From Gigaspora margarita (taxonomy: Eukaryota > Glomeromycota > Glomeromycetes > Diversisporales > Gigasporaceae): a stretch of DNA of 64,000 nt. The notes beneath the pieces were generated by a model, which saw only the letters and a list, made by a program, of their open reading frames with translations, was not told the origin of the DNA and did not search any database. Shown here in pieces: positions 1-12,006 of this stretch. Numbering within the stretch: position 1 is the stretch's first letter; each line of letters begins with the position of its first letter. The position numbers and the translations under genes were made by a program. The stretch is taken from positions 114,574-178,573 of the forward strand of contig WTPW01000148.1 in the NCBI GenBank assembly GCA_009809945.1, given 5' to 3'.

Positions 1-36
<36 letters not shown>

Positions 37-283
37 GGGGATGGTCAAAACATTATGTAATCGTTAAAGATCTGTTAATCGTTATATATCGTTTCAAATA
101 ATTCCAATTATAATCGATTTATAGATATATAATGATTTAATATAAAAAATGATATATATCGATTTAGATATATATCGAGTTTTATCCAGTTAATCAATAT
201 ATAACGATATTTTATAATCGATATAAAATGATTAAGTGTTATATATCGATCAATATCTATATATAAAATTTGCAGATGTATAA
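1..283. repeat. poly(T) and AT-rich palindromic motif cluster
   Basis: The window opens with a poly(T) run of about 31 bases. It is followed by an AT-rich stretch in which TATATATCGAT-like words recur in both orientations between about 75 and 262. Such clusters resemble the subterminal arrays of TIR elements, but no ends or target duplication were found. No gene is seen. Confidence 0.4.
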
Positions 284-1592
284 AAGGGGTGTGGCAACAT
301 AGTAAAGTTGGGTTGTTGTCACCCTCAAGTGACAAGTGCAGAGTTCGAATCCCACTGGGGACGGTTTTGAAAAATTGCATTTGTGTTATGGTAACTGATC
401 TGCATTCCAACTAATTGGATCTTTGATCTGTAACCCAGGTGACACCAAGCTATTGGGAGCCAACTAACTTGTGTAATGTTATATAAGAGAAAAGGAAGCG
501 TATAAGTCCTGGGAATTAGCAGAACGGAACCCGCTTGGCAAGTCCCAAGTGAAGAAGTACTCAACTTTTGACAGCGCACGGGAAAAAGGATCTTGGATAG
601 GGACTGACTAGAAGTAGACTAATAATCAAAAGGGTTGGTTGACCCTACCAACCAGGGTTGGCAAATGACTTTTAAATGACATAAATGACATTGTGACATT
701 GTCATTTGTCACTTTGTCATTTAAAGGTAAATGACAAATAACAAAAATAGGTTATATTTAAAAATGCAAAGATCCTGTAATCATTAAGGTTTTGTATCAC
801 TTCAGATAGTTTAGGATTGGTTAAATCCTAAAACACCTGAAGTTTTAATATGTTATCTTAAATGACAAAAATAACAAATGACCTATGTCATTTGTCACTA
901 ATTTATCATTTGTCACGAAAATTTTAAATGACATTGTCATTTGCCATCCCTGCTACCAGCTGGACCACCAGAGTCGTACCAGAAGAAAAGGACATGTGTT
1001 TCAGAAGCATGTACCAAGGGGAGGGAGACCATAAGGCGTCCTAAAGCTGGGCTGACCAACCCTTTTGGGTCTTAGGATTGGGAGTTGGAATATGACTGAG
1101 AAAAAGGAACCAAAAGAGTGACTGACCAGGTGCTGGGGTTGGGGAACTTCACAAGGGCAGAAGTAGGTAATGGTAGCAGTTTAATGGTTAGCCCTGACTG
1201 CAAGTATATAGGTAAAGCTGTAGCGGAAGTTACTGAAGCATAGATGAATACCTAATAGTGGGATAGATACCGCTCTACCAGGTTTACTACAGGGTCAAAT
1301 GCTCTCCACAAATAGGAGTTTGGCTAAAGTTTCAGGGTACTTTAAACAGCAAATTACTCATAAAAGAGTATATTGGAAGGAACATAGGACATGGGTAGCA
1401 ATCAGAGGGTTTAAATAGACAATCCCATAGTTGGATTGTAGGTATGGTAGCTAGTGTGGAATGACACCAAAAGTGTAAGTGGCTGGTTGTACTCTCGTTA
1501 TACAAATGTAATATGTGGCGTGGTTATGCTAACTGGGCCAACCATTTGTACCAATAAAGTGCTAGGGTACCTAAGTAGTCACCTTAATATTA
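284..1592 (+). mobile_element. Long tRNA-derived SINE-like retroposon, copy 1, interrupted by a hAT MITE
   Basis: The 5' end (about 286-364) resembles a tRNA. It has a possible A box in GTGGCAACATAGTAAAGTTG and a clear B box, GAGTTCGAATCC, at 341-352. The following ~950 bases (without the insert) align along their length with a second copy at 32376-33330, and a third fragment lies at 46561-46680 on the minus strand. The 3' end becomes A/T-rich (AATAAA, then A runs near 1590), as expected for a retroposon tail. No open frame of note is present. A 300-bp hAT element sits inside at 653-952. At about 1 kb it is unusually long for a SINE, so it may be another non-autonomous retroposon with a pol III head. 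Confidence 0.6.
653..952. mobile_element. hAT-type MITE (AAATGAC subterminal family)
   Basis: The termini are CAGGGTTGGCAAATGAC on the left and GTCATTTGCCATCCCTG on the right. Flanking 8-mers are CTACCAAC (645-652) and CTACCAGC (953-960), a target duplication with one mismatch. The interior repeats AAATGAC and TGACATTGTCATTTG words in both orientations. It is 300 bp with no coding capacity. It lies inside the SINE-like copy, so it inserted later. Confidence 0.8.
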
Positions 1593-1615
1593 AAAAAAAT
1601 AATAATATAATATAA

Positions 1616-2080
1616 GTGTCCAAAAATAGACTACTACCTAAAATAAGCTACCTCTCTCTTTTGGTCAAAAAACTTAAAAACGTCTTTGACCCAAAAATAA
1701 GCTACCCCACGATCGACAGTAGTCGATACATAGTAAAGTCAAAATTCGACTATGTAAATCGATTATCATCGCTTAGTAAACTTATCTGGGAGAGCAAAAT
1801 ACACGTACAATAAAATTTTTAGAAAGATTGGAGAACTTTTTATTATTTGACTTTTAATTTTTACGTTTGATAAAAAAATTAAAAGTTGCTAAAAAAATAT
1901 ATTTGATGAACGTAAAAATTAAAAGTTAAATAATAAAAAGTTCTCTGATTTGTATAAAAATTTTAGAAAATATGTATTTTGACCTTCTGAACATATTTAC
2001 TTAGACGTTTTCGATTGATTTACATAGTAAAATTGGACTTTACTATGTAATGACTATTTGTGATCACTAAAAAACCTCTT
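1616..2080. repeat. pogo-TIR-like fragment plus 115-bp inverted repeat
   Basis: Near 1630 and 1690 the sequence carries AAAATAAGCTACC, a word shared with the ends of the MITE at 24105-24429. A near-perfect inverted repeat with arms of about 36 bases occupies 1831-1945 (GAGAACTTTTTATTATTTG and its complement). The other end of an element was not identified. The 65-codon open frame at 1616 shows nothing protein-like. Confidence 0.4.
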
Positions 2081-3429
2081 CAATATTTGAAAATTTAAAA
2101 ATTTTTTGATTTTTATTTGTATAACGTAAAATGTAAAATCATATTAATAAAAATTACTTGAAAAATTATGAAAATTTCAAAATATAAGTAAATTAATATG
2201 TAGAGCAACTTTACTTAGTGTGCAGTAAACGATTTATTTATAAAAAATCTAAGTTTTATTTATAGCAATGATTGTGAACAAATAAAATTATTTGATATAG
2301 TCACTAATTATTTTTATTTACTATTAAAGTGATTATATCAAGGTTTTTTAATAAAGTCACACCTTTTATAGTCACCTAAATCCTGTTTCCCAAACCGGTG
2401 ACTATAATGAGGTCTGACTGTATGTATGGCTAAAATTTATTTGTGAAACACAATCCTATACATTATTTCACATGTTATCTAACCATACAATTACAATGTA
2501 TAATTCTAGGCAAAATCAATATCTTTTAGTAAACTTATTACTCAACAAGTGCAAAATAATGTTACTTCAAATTTTGGTCTAAACTATGCTTAATTTAGAC
2601 CAAAAATTTGAATATTACCCTGTGCTTTGTATAATAAGGGCAAAATTAAAATATAATTCCAAAAAAAAATTTAAATTTAATTAGGCATAATTTCTAACAA
2701 AATTAAATATATTTTCAAAGAAAAATTTCAGACAAATCACTAAATAAAATATAACATTCAAGTGATTCACAAAAAAAAGAATAAGTTTGCATGTTTACTA
2801 AAGTTACAATTAATTATACCAAAAATTGTGTTTACCAGAATTATGACTAATTCTGCCAAAAATTCTATTAAAATTATAATTTTCTGAAACTTATATAAAA
2901 TTACATATGGATTTTTAAATTTTATTTAAGTTACATGTAATTTACTGACATAAATTAGCTGCCAACATTTTGTTCAATATAAAAGAAAATACAATAAATG
3001 TAGAAGATATTGCAACCATGATTTATGAACTCTTGTTATATCTATTTATTTGTCATGCTTAATAAGCAGTTTTGGAGATTATCAAAACAATATATCTTTT
3101 ATATTAACCAACTCTATGATCAAGGATTCTGTAATTGATTATAAAGAAACTAAAAATAATCTAAATTTAGATGAATACAATTCAAATACTAGTGATAAGG
3201 AGACAACAAATAATAAAGCATTCGAATTAAAGGCAATTCTAGAAAAGGTATATATTTACAAGCATAATAGCTTATGCTTTATATAATTTATTAATATGGT
3301 CAACTCTTTCTTAGCAAAAAATGGCTAGGTACAGTTAAAAAAATTTTAATCCAAACACAGTTCAAATACTTCTACTAGCAATAAACCTATTTTTAATGTA
3401 AATGAAAATTTTGCAATGTAACGTTTAGG
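2081..3429. other. AT-rich intergenic DNA with a possible MITE end
   Basis: Very AT-rich and mostly without CpG between 2420 and 3430. At 2410-2424 the word GAGGTCTGACTGTA resembles the right end of the TA-flanked family at 12570-12893, but no matching left end was found. The 78-codon frame at 3050 is low in complexity and not convincing. No gene seen. Confidence 0.4.
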
Positions 3430-3608
3430 AAAATTCTTCTTAGAAGCTAGAGTTAGGTTGGGCCAGAACTACGTTAATGATGGCTGTGTCTTAATATTAA
3501 ATCCCCAGGTGGTATCAACATAATTATGGCTATTATTAACATAATTCTGGTCTACGCTAATCCTATTTCTAAGAGAAGATTATTTTAATCAGGCCAAAAT
3601 AGAATTTT
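3430..3608. mobile_element. MITE fragment related to 52055-52258
   Basis: The pair CTTCTTAGAAGCTAGAGTTA and GGTCTACGCTAATCC, followed by CAAAATAGAATTTT, matches the arms of the fold-back MITE at 52055-52258. The left outer arm is missing here. The centre (CCAGAAC, ATTATTAACATAATTCTGG) is also shared. Confidence 0.5.
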
Positions 3609-3759
3609 CATAATGTTTATTATTGATAATCTCAAATTATCTTAAAGTTTTTGACTAAATTTTATTTTTTATACTATAAAAAATCAATTATTTAATATTA
3701 AAAAGTTTTTAGACAATGCAAATAATTAAATAACAAATAGCATACAATACTTCAGATAT

Positions 3760-3904
3760 GTGGTTAACCGTGCAAATACTTGTGGATATTAATATTCGTA
3801 GATTATCCATTTAAAGACTGTTATTATCCATGAGACGTTTATAGTATCCGGATATTCGGTTAATCATGCGGATATCCAGATAAGTGGTTCACGGTTCTGA
3901 CCAC
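3760..3904. mobile_element. Small hAT-like MITE with GGATAT motifs
   Basis: Imperfect ends GTGGTTAACCGTG and CACGGTTCTGACCAC enclose repeated GGATAT/ATATCC words in both orientations. No target duplication was recognised, so the limits are approximate. Confidence 0.35.
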
Positions 3905-4287
3905 TACTCTATATGTATTTTCTTTACCAATTTGTCGAAAGTATGGTATATTGACCCTCTAGTGTGTTGAATGCCTTTGAACTGTCTGTCCTTCCTAGTT
4001 CTTTGTTACTTGTTTTTACTGTTATTTTGCCTTTATGTTTGTTGTTAGTGATTGAGTTCTGTTCTATTTCCGATAAACATCAATCTAAGGTCGTATTTCT
4101 TATGTGGATCACCACTTTCGAATCGATTGACCTGCTAGTCATGCGTTTTAATAGACTTTATCACTGCTGGTTAATGTGTATTTGGTCTAAAGTTTTTTTT
4201 TTTGTATTTAATAATGTTCGTTTTCATGCATGTATTTCTTTACTTGTCGTACAAATTTCTGTCCAAGTGCTGGTAGAAGTAGCTTAG

Positions 4288-4568
4288 TGTGCTCTCAAAC
4301 ACCTAAATTAATAGGTCGGATCACAATTTTTAATTAGTGGAAAATAAATTATTCGGTCAAGCGCGTTCATTATTGCGATCAAAAAAAAAGATGGTCAGAG
4401 ACCATCTTTTTTTATCATAGAGTTGCGTTTATTGGCTAAAATTTAATATCCGCATTTCGCACAATGAACTTGGCAAAATTACCGTAATGCTTACTTCAAT
4501 TAATAATAGTACTTATGCACGATCTCTATAACTAACAAATCACATTGAGCGAGATACTTGAGAGCACC
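4288..4568. mobile_element. 281-bp MITE with central hairpin
   Basis: The ends TGTGCTCTCAA and TTGAGAGCACC are inverted. They are flanked by the direct repeat CTTAG (4283-4287 and 4569-4573). At about 4380-4415 a perfect hairpin is formed by AAAAAAGATGGTC and GACCATCTTTTTT around AGA. No coding capacity. The superfamily is uncertain. Confidence 0.5.
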
Positions 4569-4818
4569 CTTAGTCTTCTCTGCTTACTTATACTTACCGT
4601 TACTCCGTTATTTGTTTATTCATTCCATGCATCTGCCATAGTCGTATACTAACCTTATTTGTCTTTAATCTCCTACGCCGTATCCCTTCTTTTAGCACCC
4701 TTTGATTCTCACATTATTTAGTCTTACCTGCGATGGCGGAGGGTCGTGTGGCTGCTCCTCTTTTCGATCATGTGATATCTTATTACTTTGCATTTATTGG
4801 TTATTGCCAATTTCGGGG

Positions 4819-5871
4819 AACGTTAAAGCCAGGTGCGTTAGAACTACTTTTTTGATGCAGTTAGAGTTACTTTTATGATTTAGTTAAAGTTAGCTAGTTA
4901 TATACAGTAGATATTGATATTGTAACGGTTGAATTGGGAGAGCGATAAAACAATTTAGACAATAGTACCAATTTAAACTCCAGCCGATTACGGTGAGAAG
5001 TAAATAGGGCGATAGTAACAGAGAGAGTGTTTTATAATTACAAAGGGTTAATAGAGCGAAACGATACTGGGTTATAAAGGTGATACGGGATGATGGGTAG
5101 TACTGATAATGATTGATATCGATGTGGTTGATAAATATACAATTAAAAAGTATTGGTGATTTGGGTTGATGATTAGGTAGAATCAGGGTAATTTCGACAC
5201 AGGAGTAACCGGAGTCACGTGAGCAATTTAATAAAAAAAGTAACAAACTCGTCACACAGAATTTGAGTTATAATAAGCCAATACGAAGTTACAAGTCAAT
5301 TCAATCCGTCGAATTGAGTCTCGCAAGGTTTATTAAGGTTAAAGTCGAATTCAAACGATAAGGGTTTTACTTTTATTATTTGCTTGCATTTTTAAATTGA
5401 ACGTCGAACTTATTTATTATTATTACATTTTTTAAATTGAATGTCGATCTTCTTTTTTTCTTTATTAATTTTTGTAGGTCTTTGTTACATTTTAATTCAT
5501 TACAGCGTTTAGCGCTATTATTTTAGCGTCTACGTTAATAATTTAGCGTTTACGCTAATAATTTAGCGTTAGCGCTATAGATTCAGCGTTGACGCGGAAA
5601 AGTTAGCGTCGGCGCGAACACGCCACATGCGATTCCCTTATTTGTATAACTAATTATTTCTATCGTAAGAATTAATGATCTTACTTATTTAGGACTACTA
5701 GCGCGTGACGACATGTAGATAAATAATAAACAACTAAAATAGAAAATAAAAGTAATAGTAAATATATAAAAAAATAAAAATATCCGAATTCACTATTTTG
5801 ATCCATTACAATGCAAGGATATAATTTGTGCAGTATGTAGATCAATATATTAAACGCACCTGGCTTTAACG
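4819..5871. mobile_element. TIR-bounded 1.05-kb element, no coding capacity
   Basis: A 19-base perfect inverted repeat, CGTTAAAGCCAGGTGCGTT at the left and its complement at 5853-5871, bounds the region. The interior is CpG-richer than the flanks. At 5508-5630 it holds an irregular array of TTAGCGT/ACGCTAA words. No transposase frame was seen and no target duplication could be fixed. It could be a non-autonomous DNA transposon. Confidence 0.45.
5508..5630. repeat. Irregular GCG-containing minisatellite
   Basis: Units close to AATTTAGCGTTTACGCTAAT follow one another with alternating orientation, giving many short GCGCTA dyads in otherwise AT-rich DNA. It resembles a subterminal or internal binding-site array of the enclosing element. 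Confidence 0.5.
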
Positions 5872-6238
5872 GACCTAATCAATAACATATATTTATTTGG
5901 CAATGATTTACACATAAAAAAAAATAAAAGTCTCAACTACATATAATTTTTCATCCATGTCAGCAAATGTTTTATAAAATCGCAAACATTACCTTCGAGT
6001 TGATGGTAAAGATCATATAAGTATAATTATTTTCTTCATCGAATAAATATCCACTTATTTGATCCTTTTCGAAGGCCCTTATAGTATATAACAGTACGAT
6101 CACATGAAACGTGGAGTTGGTGCGCTATTTTTTTTTCTTGGTTTAGAAGGTATAGAAGGTATTATGGTTATCTCTTTTTCCGTTTATGGTATAGTTCAAT
6201 ATTGTTAGAACATATTCGCTATGTAATTTAATTTGTTC
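5872..6238. other. Intergenic DNA, nothing recognised
   Basis: AT-rich sequence without convincing open frame, repeat or RNA gene. Confidence 0.5.
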
Positions 6239-7108
6239 TGCGTCATTTCACAATTTAGGTCGATTTCAAATTGACCTAAAGTCATTTTTAAAAAATAAAA
6301 GATAAAATTATATGACCAAAGTGATAAAAATTATACGATCATTAATTATATTACTTATAAATCGTAAATGCTCCTTTGCATGAATAAAAAGTGATAAAAG
6401 TTTACATAATATTTTATATAAAGGAACCAAAAAAAAAAATAAAATAAAAACGTAAATTTGCGTAAATTACGGTGATATTAAAAAACTGCTCTATAAATTT
6501 AAATAAAAAAAAAAAACGCATAATCAATAAAAAAAAGCACAACAGTAAAAAATTCGCATGATTAAAAAGTTTATATCACCACATAGAACGCACTCACATC
6601 TTGTACGTATTGTACATAGTAAATTCTTTCGACCTGCCACTCCTCTTTTTCTTACAAAATGTAATGTCAGTTTTCACTTGCATTAACACCCGAATTGACG
6701 ATTTTAATAATTTCCAGGGCAAATATGCTTTAAGAACACTCTATTCGTGAATGACGTCATCAACTACAGTTTGAAACCACATAAAAATCTTTTTAATTGC
6801 ATGTTAAAAGTTTATTATCATTATAGCGGTTTGCAAAAAGGTGTAACCCGGTGATTTCGTGATGATGATAATGGAAAAATTTTCCGAGATTCTAATTCAC
6901 TATTGATCATAATTTTCAATCAATATCGTCTATATTTTATCCGGAATCTTTAAAATTCTTCAAGAATCGAAAAATCGGCAGATTTCTCGTGATTTTACAT
7001 GATATCATAATCTGCGGGGGATACACCTTTTTGCTAATTGAATTAATCGGTGAAAATTTAAGAAGGATGTAATTACTTCAAAATCAACCTAAATTGCGAA
7101 ATAACGCA
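6239..7108. mobile_element. Degenerate TIR element enclosing a MITE
   Basis: TGCGTCATTTCACAATTTAG at the left faces an inverted partner near 7085-7108 (CTAAATTGCGAAATAACGCA). The arms are about 85% alike over some 30 bases. The interior is AT-rich and includes the MITE at 6833-7034. No target duplication was identified. Confidence 0.45.
6833..7034. mobile_element. 202-bp MITE
   Basis: GCAAAAAGGTGTAACCC at the left matches the complement of GGGGATACACCTTTTTGC at the right. The interior is rich in GATTTT/ATGAT words. It sits inside the inverted-repeat element 6239-7108. Confidence 0.55.
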
Positions 7109-7582
7109 TATTAATTGCCACTTTTTTTGATGTCGCTTATGCAGTTTTTTTTAATATGATGATTTCATTGTCACTTGTCAATTATTAATAAAGCATGGAC
7201 GTTTTCAAATGTTGATCGTTATGAATTCCTATTACAATATTCTTTACCGGTAATTATTGCGCCATTTTCGACCATTCATATGATTGTTAAATCTGACTAA
7301 TGTCGTAACGCGACATTATTTTTTACATGTCACACGTGATCGTACTGTTCCTGCGCGGCATCACATGTCGCGCAGTTATCCTTATTTTTAGCTGCATTTG
7401 TTTTGAATGGAATTGACAATGCCCTCAAGGAATTCCAACTAGCGTTTTATTGCATTTTAATTATTCATGCATGACCGAAATCGAGGAATTTTAACTAGCG
7501 TTTTATTGTTTTTAAAAAGAATTATCTACGCATTAAGATTTTATCTGTTTATTTTATGTATTTTTTTTTGTATTGATAACAG
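7109..7582. other. Intergenic DNA with a short direct repeat
   Basis: GGAATT..AACTAGCGTTTTATTG occurs twice (about 7429-7451 and 7484-7508). Nothing else recognised. Confidence 0.4.
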
Positions 7583-8189
7583 GAGCTAGGAAATGTTATG
7601 AGAAAGTTTCTATTACAATCAAGAATGAGATGCCACTAATTTTTGAAAACCTGAAATATATTTTAGATTTGGCAGTTCGCCTTATTCTCCTAATTCCATT
7701 ACACCTTTCAAAAATGATGAAGGTATGATTTGGGGGCTCGTAAGACATCTTATGCGTTCAGAGGAACTGAAGGTGTTATTGTGTACCACATCAAAGATCA
7801 AAATAAATGTTTAGCTTTGATATGTGGAAAGTCTCATATCACATTCGAATGGACCGTGTATTAAAGTTTATGATGGTTTTATCAGCTCTAGCAAAGGTGA
7901 TAATTCCAATTTTTGTTTGATTAAATTTATCATTATATCATTCGCAATATTCATTCCTTTTTAGGAATCTAGACTTATTTCAATTGATGCGTGATGAAAC
8001 CCATATGGGGGAGATAGTAGAATTTACGAAGGCACACTCGACGGCGGTTTGTGTTATAGTGGATCTATGGGAGGAACTGTGGAAAGCCTAACGTTGAAAT
8101 TAAATTACAATATTGTAGTTCTAAGAATGAAACTAAATAGTGCTGTAATTAATGCACAAAGTAAAAATACTCGTGTATCTTTAATGTGA
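7583..8189 (+). pseudogene. Broken small protein gene, possibly actinoporin-like cytolysin fold
   Basis: Protein-like sequence runs through several frames. A first segment (about 7583-7670) reads through KCYEKVSITIKN. A second in another frame spans about 7670-7730, and a third (about 7726-7862) contains RGTEGVIVYHI and ends in a stop. A last segment (about 8020-8189) includes EGTLDGGLCYSGSMGG and ends at TGA 8187-8189. The spacing of a Gly-rich turn, a hydrophobic strand and a terminal SGSMG-type strand recalls the actinoporin-like pore-forming fold, but this is weak recognition from memory. At least two frame changes and one internal stop are seen, and no GT-AG introns explain them. It is most likely a decayed copy. 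No signal peptide or start was found. Confidence 0.4.
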
Positions 8190-8911
8190 TATTAGCATAT
8201 ACGCAGTATGAAACCATGGTACTACAGAGTGGTTAATACGTATTTAACCTCAAAGTCTAATACCTTTCTAAGCATAATTCAAAGCTATTCCCTTCATTAT
8301 TTTATTATATATAAATTTAATATCATTACATGCTGGATAATTTTACTTGAATTCTTTTCTTAATTTTTTAAATAAAAGTAATCGAATTACACCAATTTAT
8401 AAACATTCCTTACATTATTCAATGAATGAAGAAACACATAATTTATGTGAAGAATGCAATCAGCCAACTTTGATTATACTAATATACAAGGTGTGAGGGT
8501 GGGGCCGAAGCTAATAATACCGGTATAACTAAAACTAACAACGACTAATACTAACTAACGCGAAGACTATAAAAAATCTACAAGTCTCAAATCCTAAAGT
8601 GGCAGACGAAGAAAGAGGCGTGTGGTTGAATTGGTCAGAGTATTAAAGTTCGGTGTTTTGTTGCGGCAGGAGTGATGGATAAGTATCTTGCTTTTAGGTT
8701 GCTTTTATCTTAGTATTCTAGTTCAATACTAATACCCAGGTTCTAATATGTCTGGATTCAAATCGATCGTTAACAGGCACGCCCATTGATGATTTTCATA
8801 TTAAAATCAAGTTTGTATAACTTATACTCACACGATTTGATTGTAAAAATACTTCGACTATGGTGCAAGTCATCTATACTCAACAGTTACACAAGGTGTT
8901 TCAATTTTTCA
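8190..8911. other. Intergenic DNA, nothing recognised
   Basis: Mixed composition with short open stretches (about 8600-8680) that lack a start and lack similarity I can name. No repeat copy elsewhere in the window was noticed. Confidence 0.4.
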
Positions 8912-9226
8912 AATGGCTATAACTTTTTATCTAAGAAGTTTTAAAAAAATCTGACCGGTAACTTTATAGAGCTATATCAGCTCTACATATATGCCAAATA
9001 TCTTTTCAAAATCTCATCACTGTAAAAAGTTTTAACAATTTGAAAATTGAATTTTATATGTAAATTTATAAATTTACATATAAAATTTCAATTTTCAAAT
9101 TGTTAAAACTTTTTATAGTGATAAGATTTTGAAAAGATATTTGGCATATATGTAGAGCTGATATAGCTCTATAAAGTTACCGGTCAGATTTTTTTAAAAC
9201 TTCTTAGATAAAAAGTTATAGCCATT
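8912..9226. mobile_element. 315-bp near-perfect fold-back palindrome
   Basis: The left arm begins AATGGCTATAACTTTTTATC, and the right arm ends with its complement. The two arms are about 155 bases each, nearly identical, and meet at 9069 in TAAATTTATAAATTTA. There is no loop of note and no open frame. A fold-back MITE or recent inverted duplication fits. Transcripts would form a long hairpin RNA. Confidence 0.7.
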
Positions 9227-12006
9227 AACTAATAATAAATTACATATTTGGGCAATAAATAATATTCAAGTTTTTAGCTTCCGAACTATATTAGAAATGC
9301 ATTCACCACCTGACTTTACATGGGTAAAAATCTGGATTAAAAAATGGCACAAAAGCCAAGATCCTTTCCCAAAATCTTTAATTTGACTCTGGTTTACTTT
9401 TAATAGGTAAAGACAAAACAGAACTTCGAAGTATCTTATTAGTACATTGACACATTATTTGTGGGGTTTTTTTTTTGGATGTTCACTTACCAAATTAAGG
9501 ACTTTTTATAAATCACTTCATTCAGGTAGGTAGTTTTATTTTTCATTCATTAATGCTTTTTTAAAAAAATAGTAATAACTTCATACCTTTTGTAAGTCTT
9601 GGCTTTGTCAAAATGGTTTGAGATTCAGAATATTATCTGAAGATTTTCATGTAAATTAACAGTTTACATTATTGAAACCTTATAGTTCAACCGTCGGAGC
9701 TATCTTATTGTTTTGTACTTAAGAGATGAGCGATTGTCAATATGTATGATTGCTTATTATTAATAAATATCGCTATCAAATTTTTTATGCAATACTGTAA
9801 TTAATAATAAAAAGAAAGAGAAACTTATAATAATTAACAATTATGATATAAAAACTTTTAAATAATCCCGCTGGAAAGCTGTTTTTTTTTTATTTTTTTT
9901 TAAATTACCTATATACTGTATAAGAGTTCATAAATTTCTAAAAATTTATAAAAACTTAAAAAATTCGACCGATCGGATGATGAAAGATTAGTTAATTTTG
10001 CATGGCTTAATTAAATAATGAAACATTTTCATCAAAAAACCCCATTATAATCATATATAAATAAGCTTAATAAAATTAAAATATAAAAATGATCGTAAAC
10101 AACAATTAAAAATTATAAGTTATATATTAAAAACCTTCTAAAAAATGAATAGAAAAATTAAAAAATGCATATAATATAAAAATTTTTTAATAAATTAAAA
10201 AAAAAGCATTTAAAAATTAAAAATGAAGAACTCCATTAAAAATTAAAAAAAAAGATTCAAACTTTTAAAAAAATCTATAATAAATTAAAAAGTGTTAAAA
10301 AATTTAAATAAGAACAAGTAAAAGTAAAAGCAATTTAACAAATTAAAAAAAAAATTACAAAAAAAAAAAAAAATAATCTAAATTAAAAAAATTAAAAATT
10401 TACAATGATTAAATGAAAAAAAAACAAAAAAAGGTTTAAAAAAGAATCTATTTGACATACACCAGTGGTAAAATTCACCGCTATATTATTTTAAATGTAA
10501 CTGTACGATTATTGAAATTTTCACCTCTAATTTTAAGGCTGAAATTTTAATTTAAGTCAGGGTAAGGGCTAAAGCTTAAATTATAGTTGGAGATTAAGTA
10601 TTTTTGGTGCACGTTTTTACTTAATTCATTTAATACTCATTATTAAAACCGTTGTTTAGAAATCGCATACACAATGAATGTCACCTCTGGTAAGGGTTTA
10701 GGTCAAATCCAACGCTAATCAAACGTGGACTAACTTGTCAGGATTTTGACCGACTCCCCTTCGGGAAGCGTTAAAATCGTCCTTTAAAAAAATTTTAAAC
10801 CAAATTCAAAAATTTAAAAATTAATAAAAATATTTTAAAGACAAAAATATATTAAAAAATTAACAAAAAACATTAAAACGAATTGAAAAAAAAATAATAA
10901 ATAAATTTAAAAAAAAATTAAAAATTAAAATTATTTTTTAAAGCAAAAAAAAAAAAAAGCATCGTACTTATCATACTTACAGATTAACCATGTCACAAAA
11001 GATTGTTTGCCTTCTGATCTACAAGCCATTCAGACTATCAATTTTACATTATATCTAAAAAGCTCTTACTGAGAAAGTTTATAAGTATTAAAGCCTCCAA
11101 ATTTTGAGCAAAGTTATTTCAAAAATCACAAAACTAAATTCAATATATATATATATATTTTGAAATCTATGATTACAGGATTAATGCAGGATTAATGTTA
11201 TCGAGATGGTTCGTCTAAAATTTTAGAAAAGTTTAAACGTCTATCAAGATGGTAAAATTTTTTCGAATTTTAGGCAAAGACATCTTTCTTGCCAATCACG
11301 CAACAATTTCAATGAAACTTTTTTTATCTAATTTCTTAGTCGTTTACCAAACCATGGCAAACTTTTTTAAATTGAACAAAGTTTTCTCGATGACCACATA
11401 ATCAATTTCAATATAAATTCTTTATTTTAATTTACTATCACGAAGAATCAAAATATAAATATTTATATTGAATTTGATTAGGTTGTTGTCAGGCTAACTT
11501 CGTTCAAAGGTTTTTTTTTTATTATTAATATAAATATTTATCCAATCAGATAATAGCAAAATGATCGTCAAATCAGATAATGGGGATAAAATAATTTCAC
11601 CTATTGTCAATAATTGTATCATATTAATATGAATTAATAAATTTTCATATTAAGCAAAATAATACTTTATAATGAAATGACTAAATAAAAGTCTCATTTC
11701 TTTTGCGGCACTAGTTTTATAATTATTATTATTATTTGTTACAAACTTTTATAATAAAGAAGGCAAGTTTTAGGATCATTTATATGTTTAGAATTTTTAC
11801 TATTTTTCTGTTTTCAAGTGCAGAAGTGAAGACGAACTGTGAACCTATTGTCATTTTGTGATTTAAAATAATACTATAGGTTCGTTCACAAAGGATTTTA
11901 TTATCTTTATTAAAAAAGTTTTTTTTTGAATTTATTAAAAAAAAAGCTTTAATAATAAATAAACAGGATTATAAATAGTAAATTATAAGATTCTCATATC
12001 AAATAT
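9227..12006. other. Gene-empty AT-rich DNA
   Basis: Long A- and T-rich stretches with TTAAAAA words (especially 10010-10430 and 10790-10960) and a (TA)n run near 11142-11158. A small hairpin-like stretch with GACTCCCCTTCGGGAAGCG lies near 10748-10770. No coding sequence, RNA gene or delimited transposon was seen. Confidence 0.5.

Noticed and set aside
335..365. Possible tRNA gene (GTTCGAATCC B box)
   Set aside because: No closing acceptor stem or anticodon arm is evident, and the same head recurs in a 1-kb retroposon copy at 32376, so it is a SINE-like head.
3964..4287. 107-codon hydrophobic frame
   Set aside because: T-rich composition explains the Leu/Phe/Val bias. It has no signal context or homology I recognise and ends at the edge of a MITE's flanking repeat.
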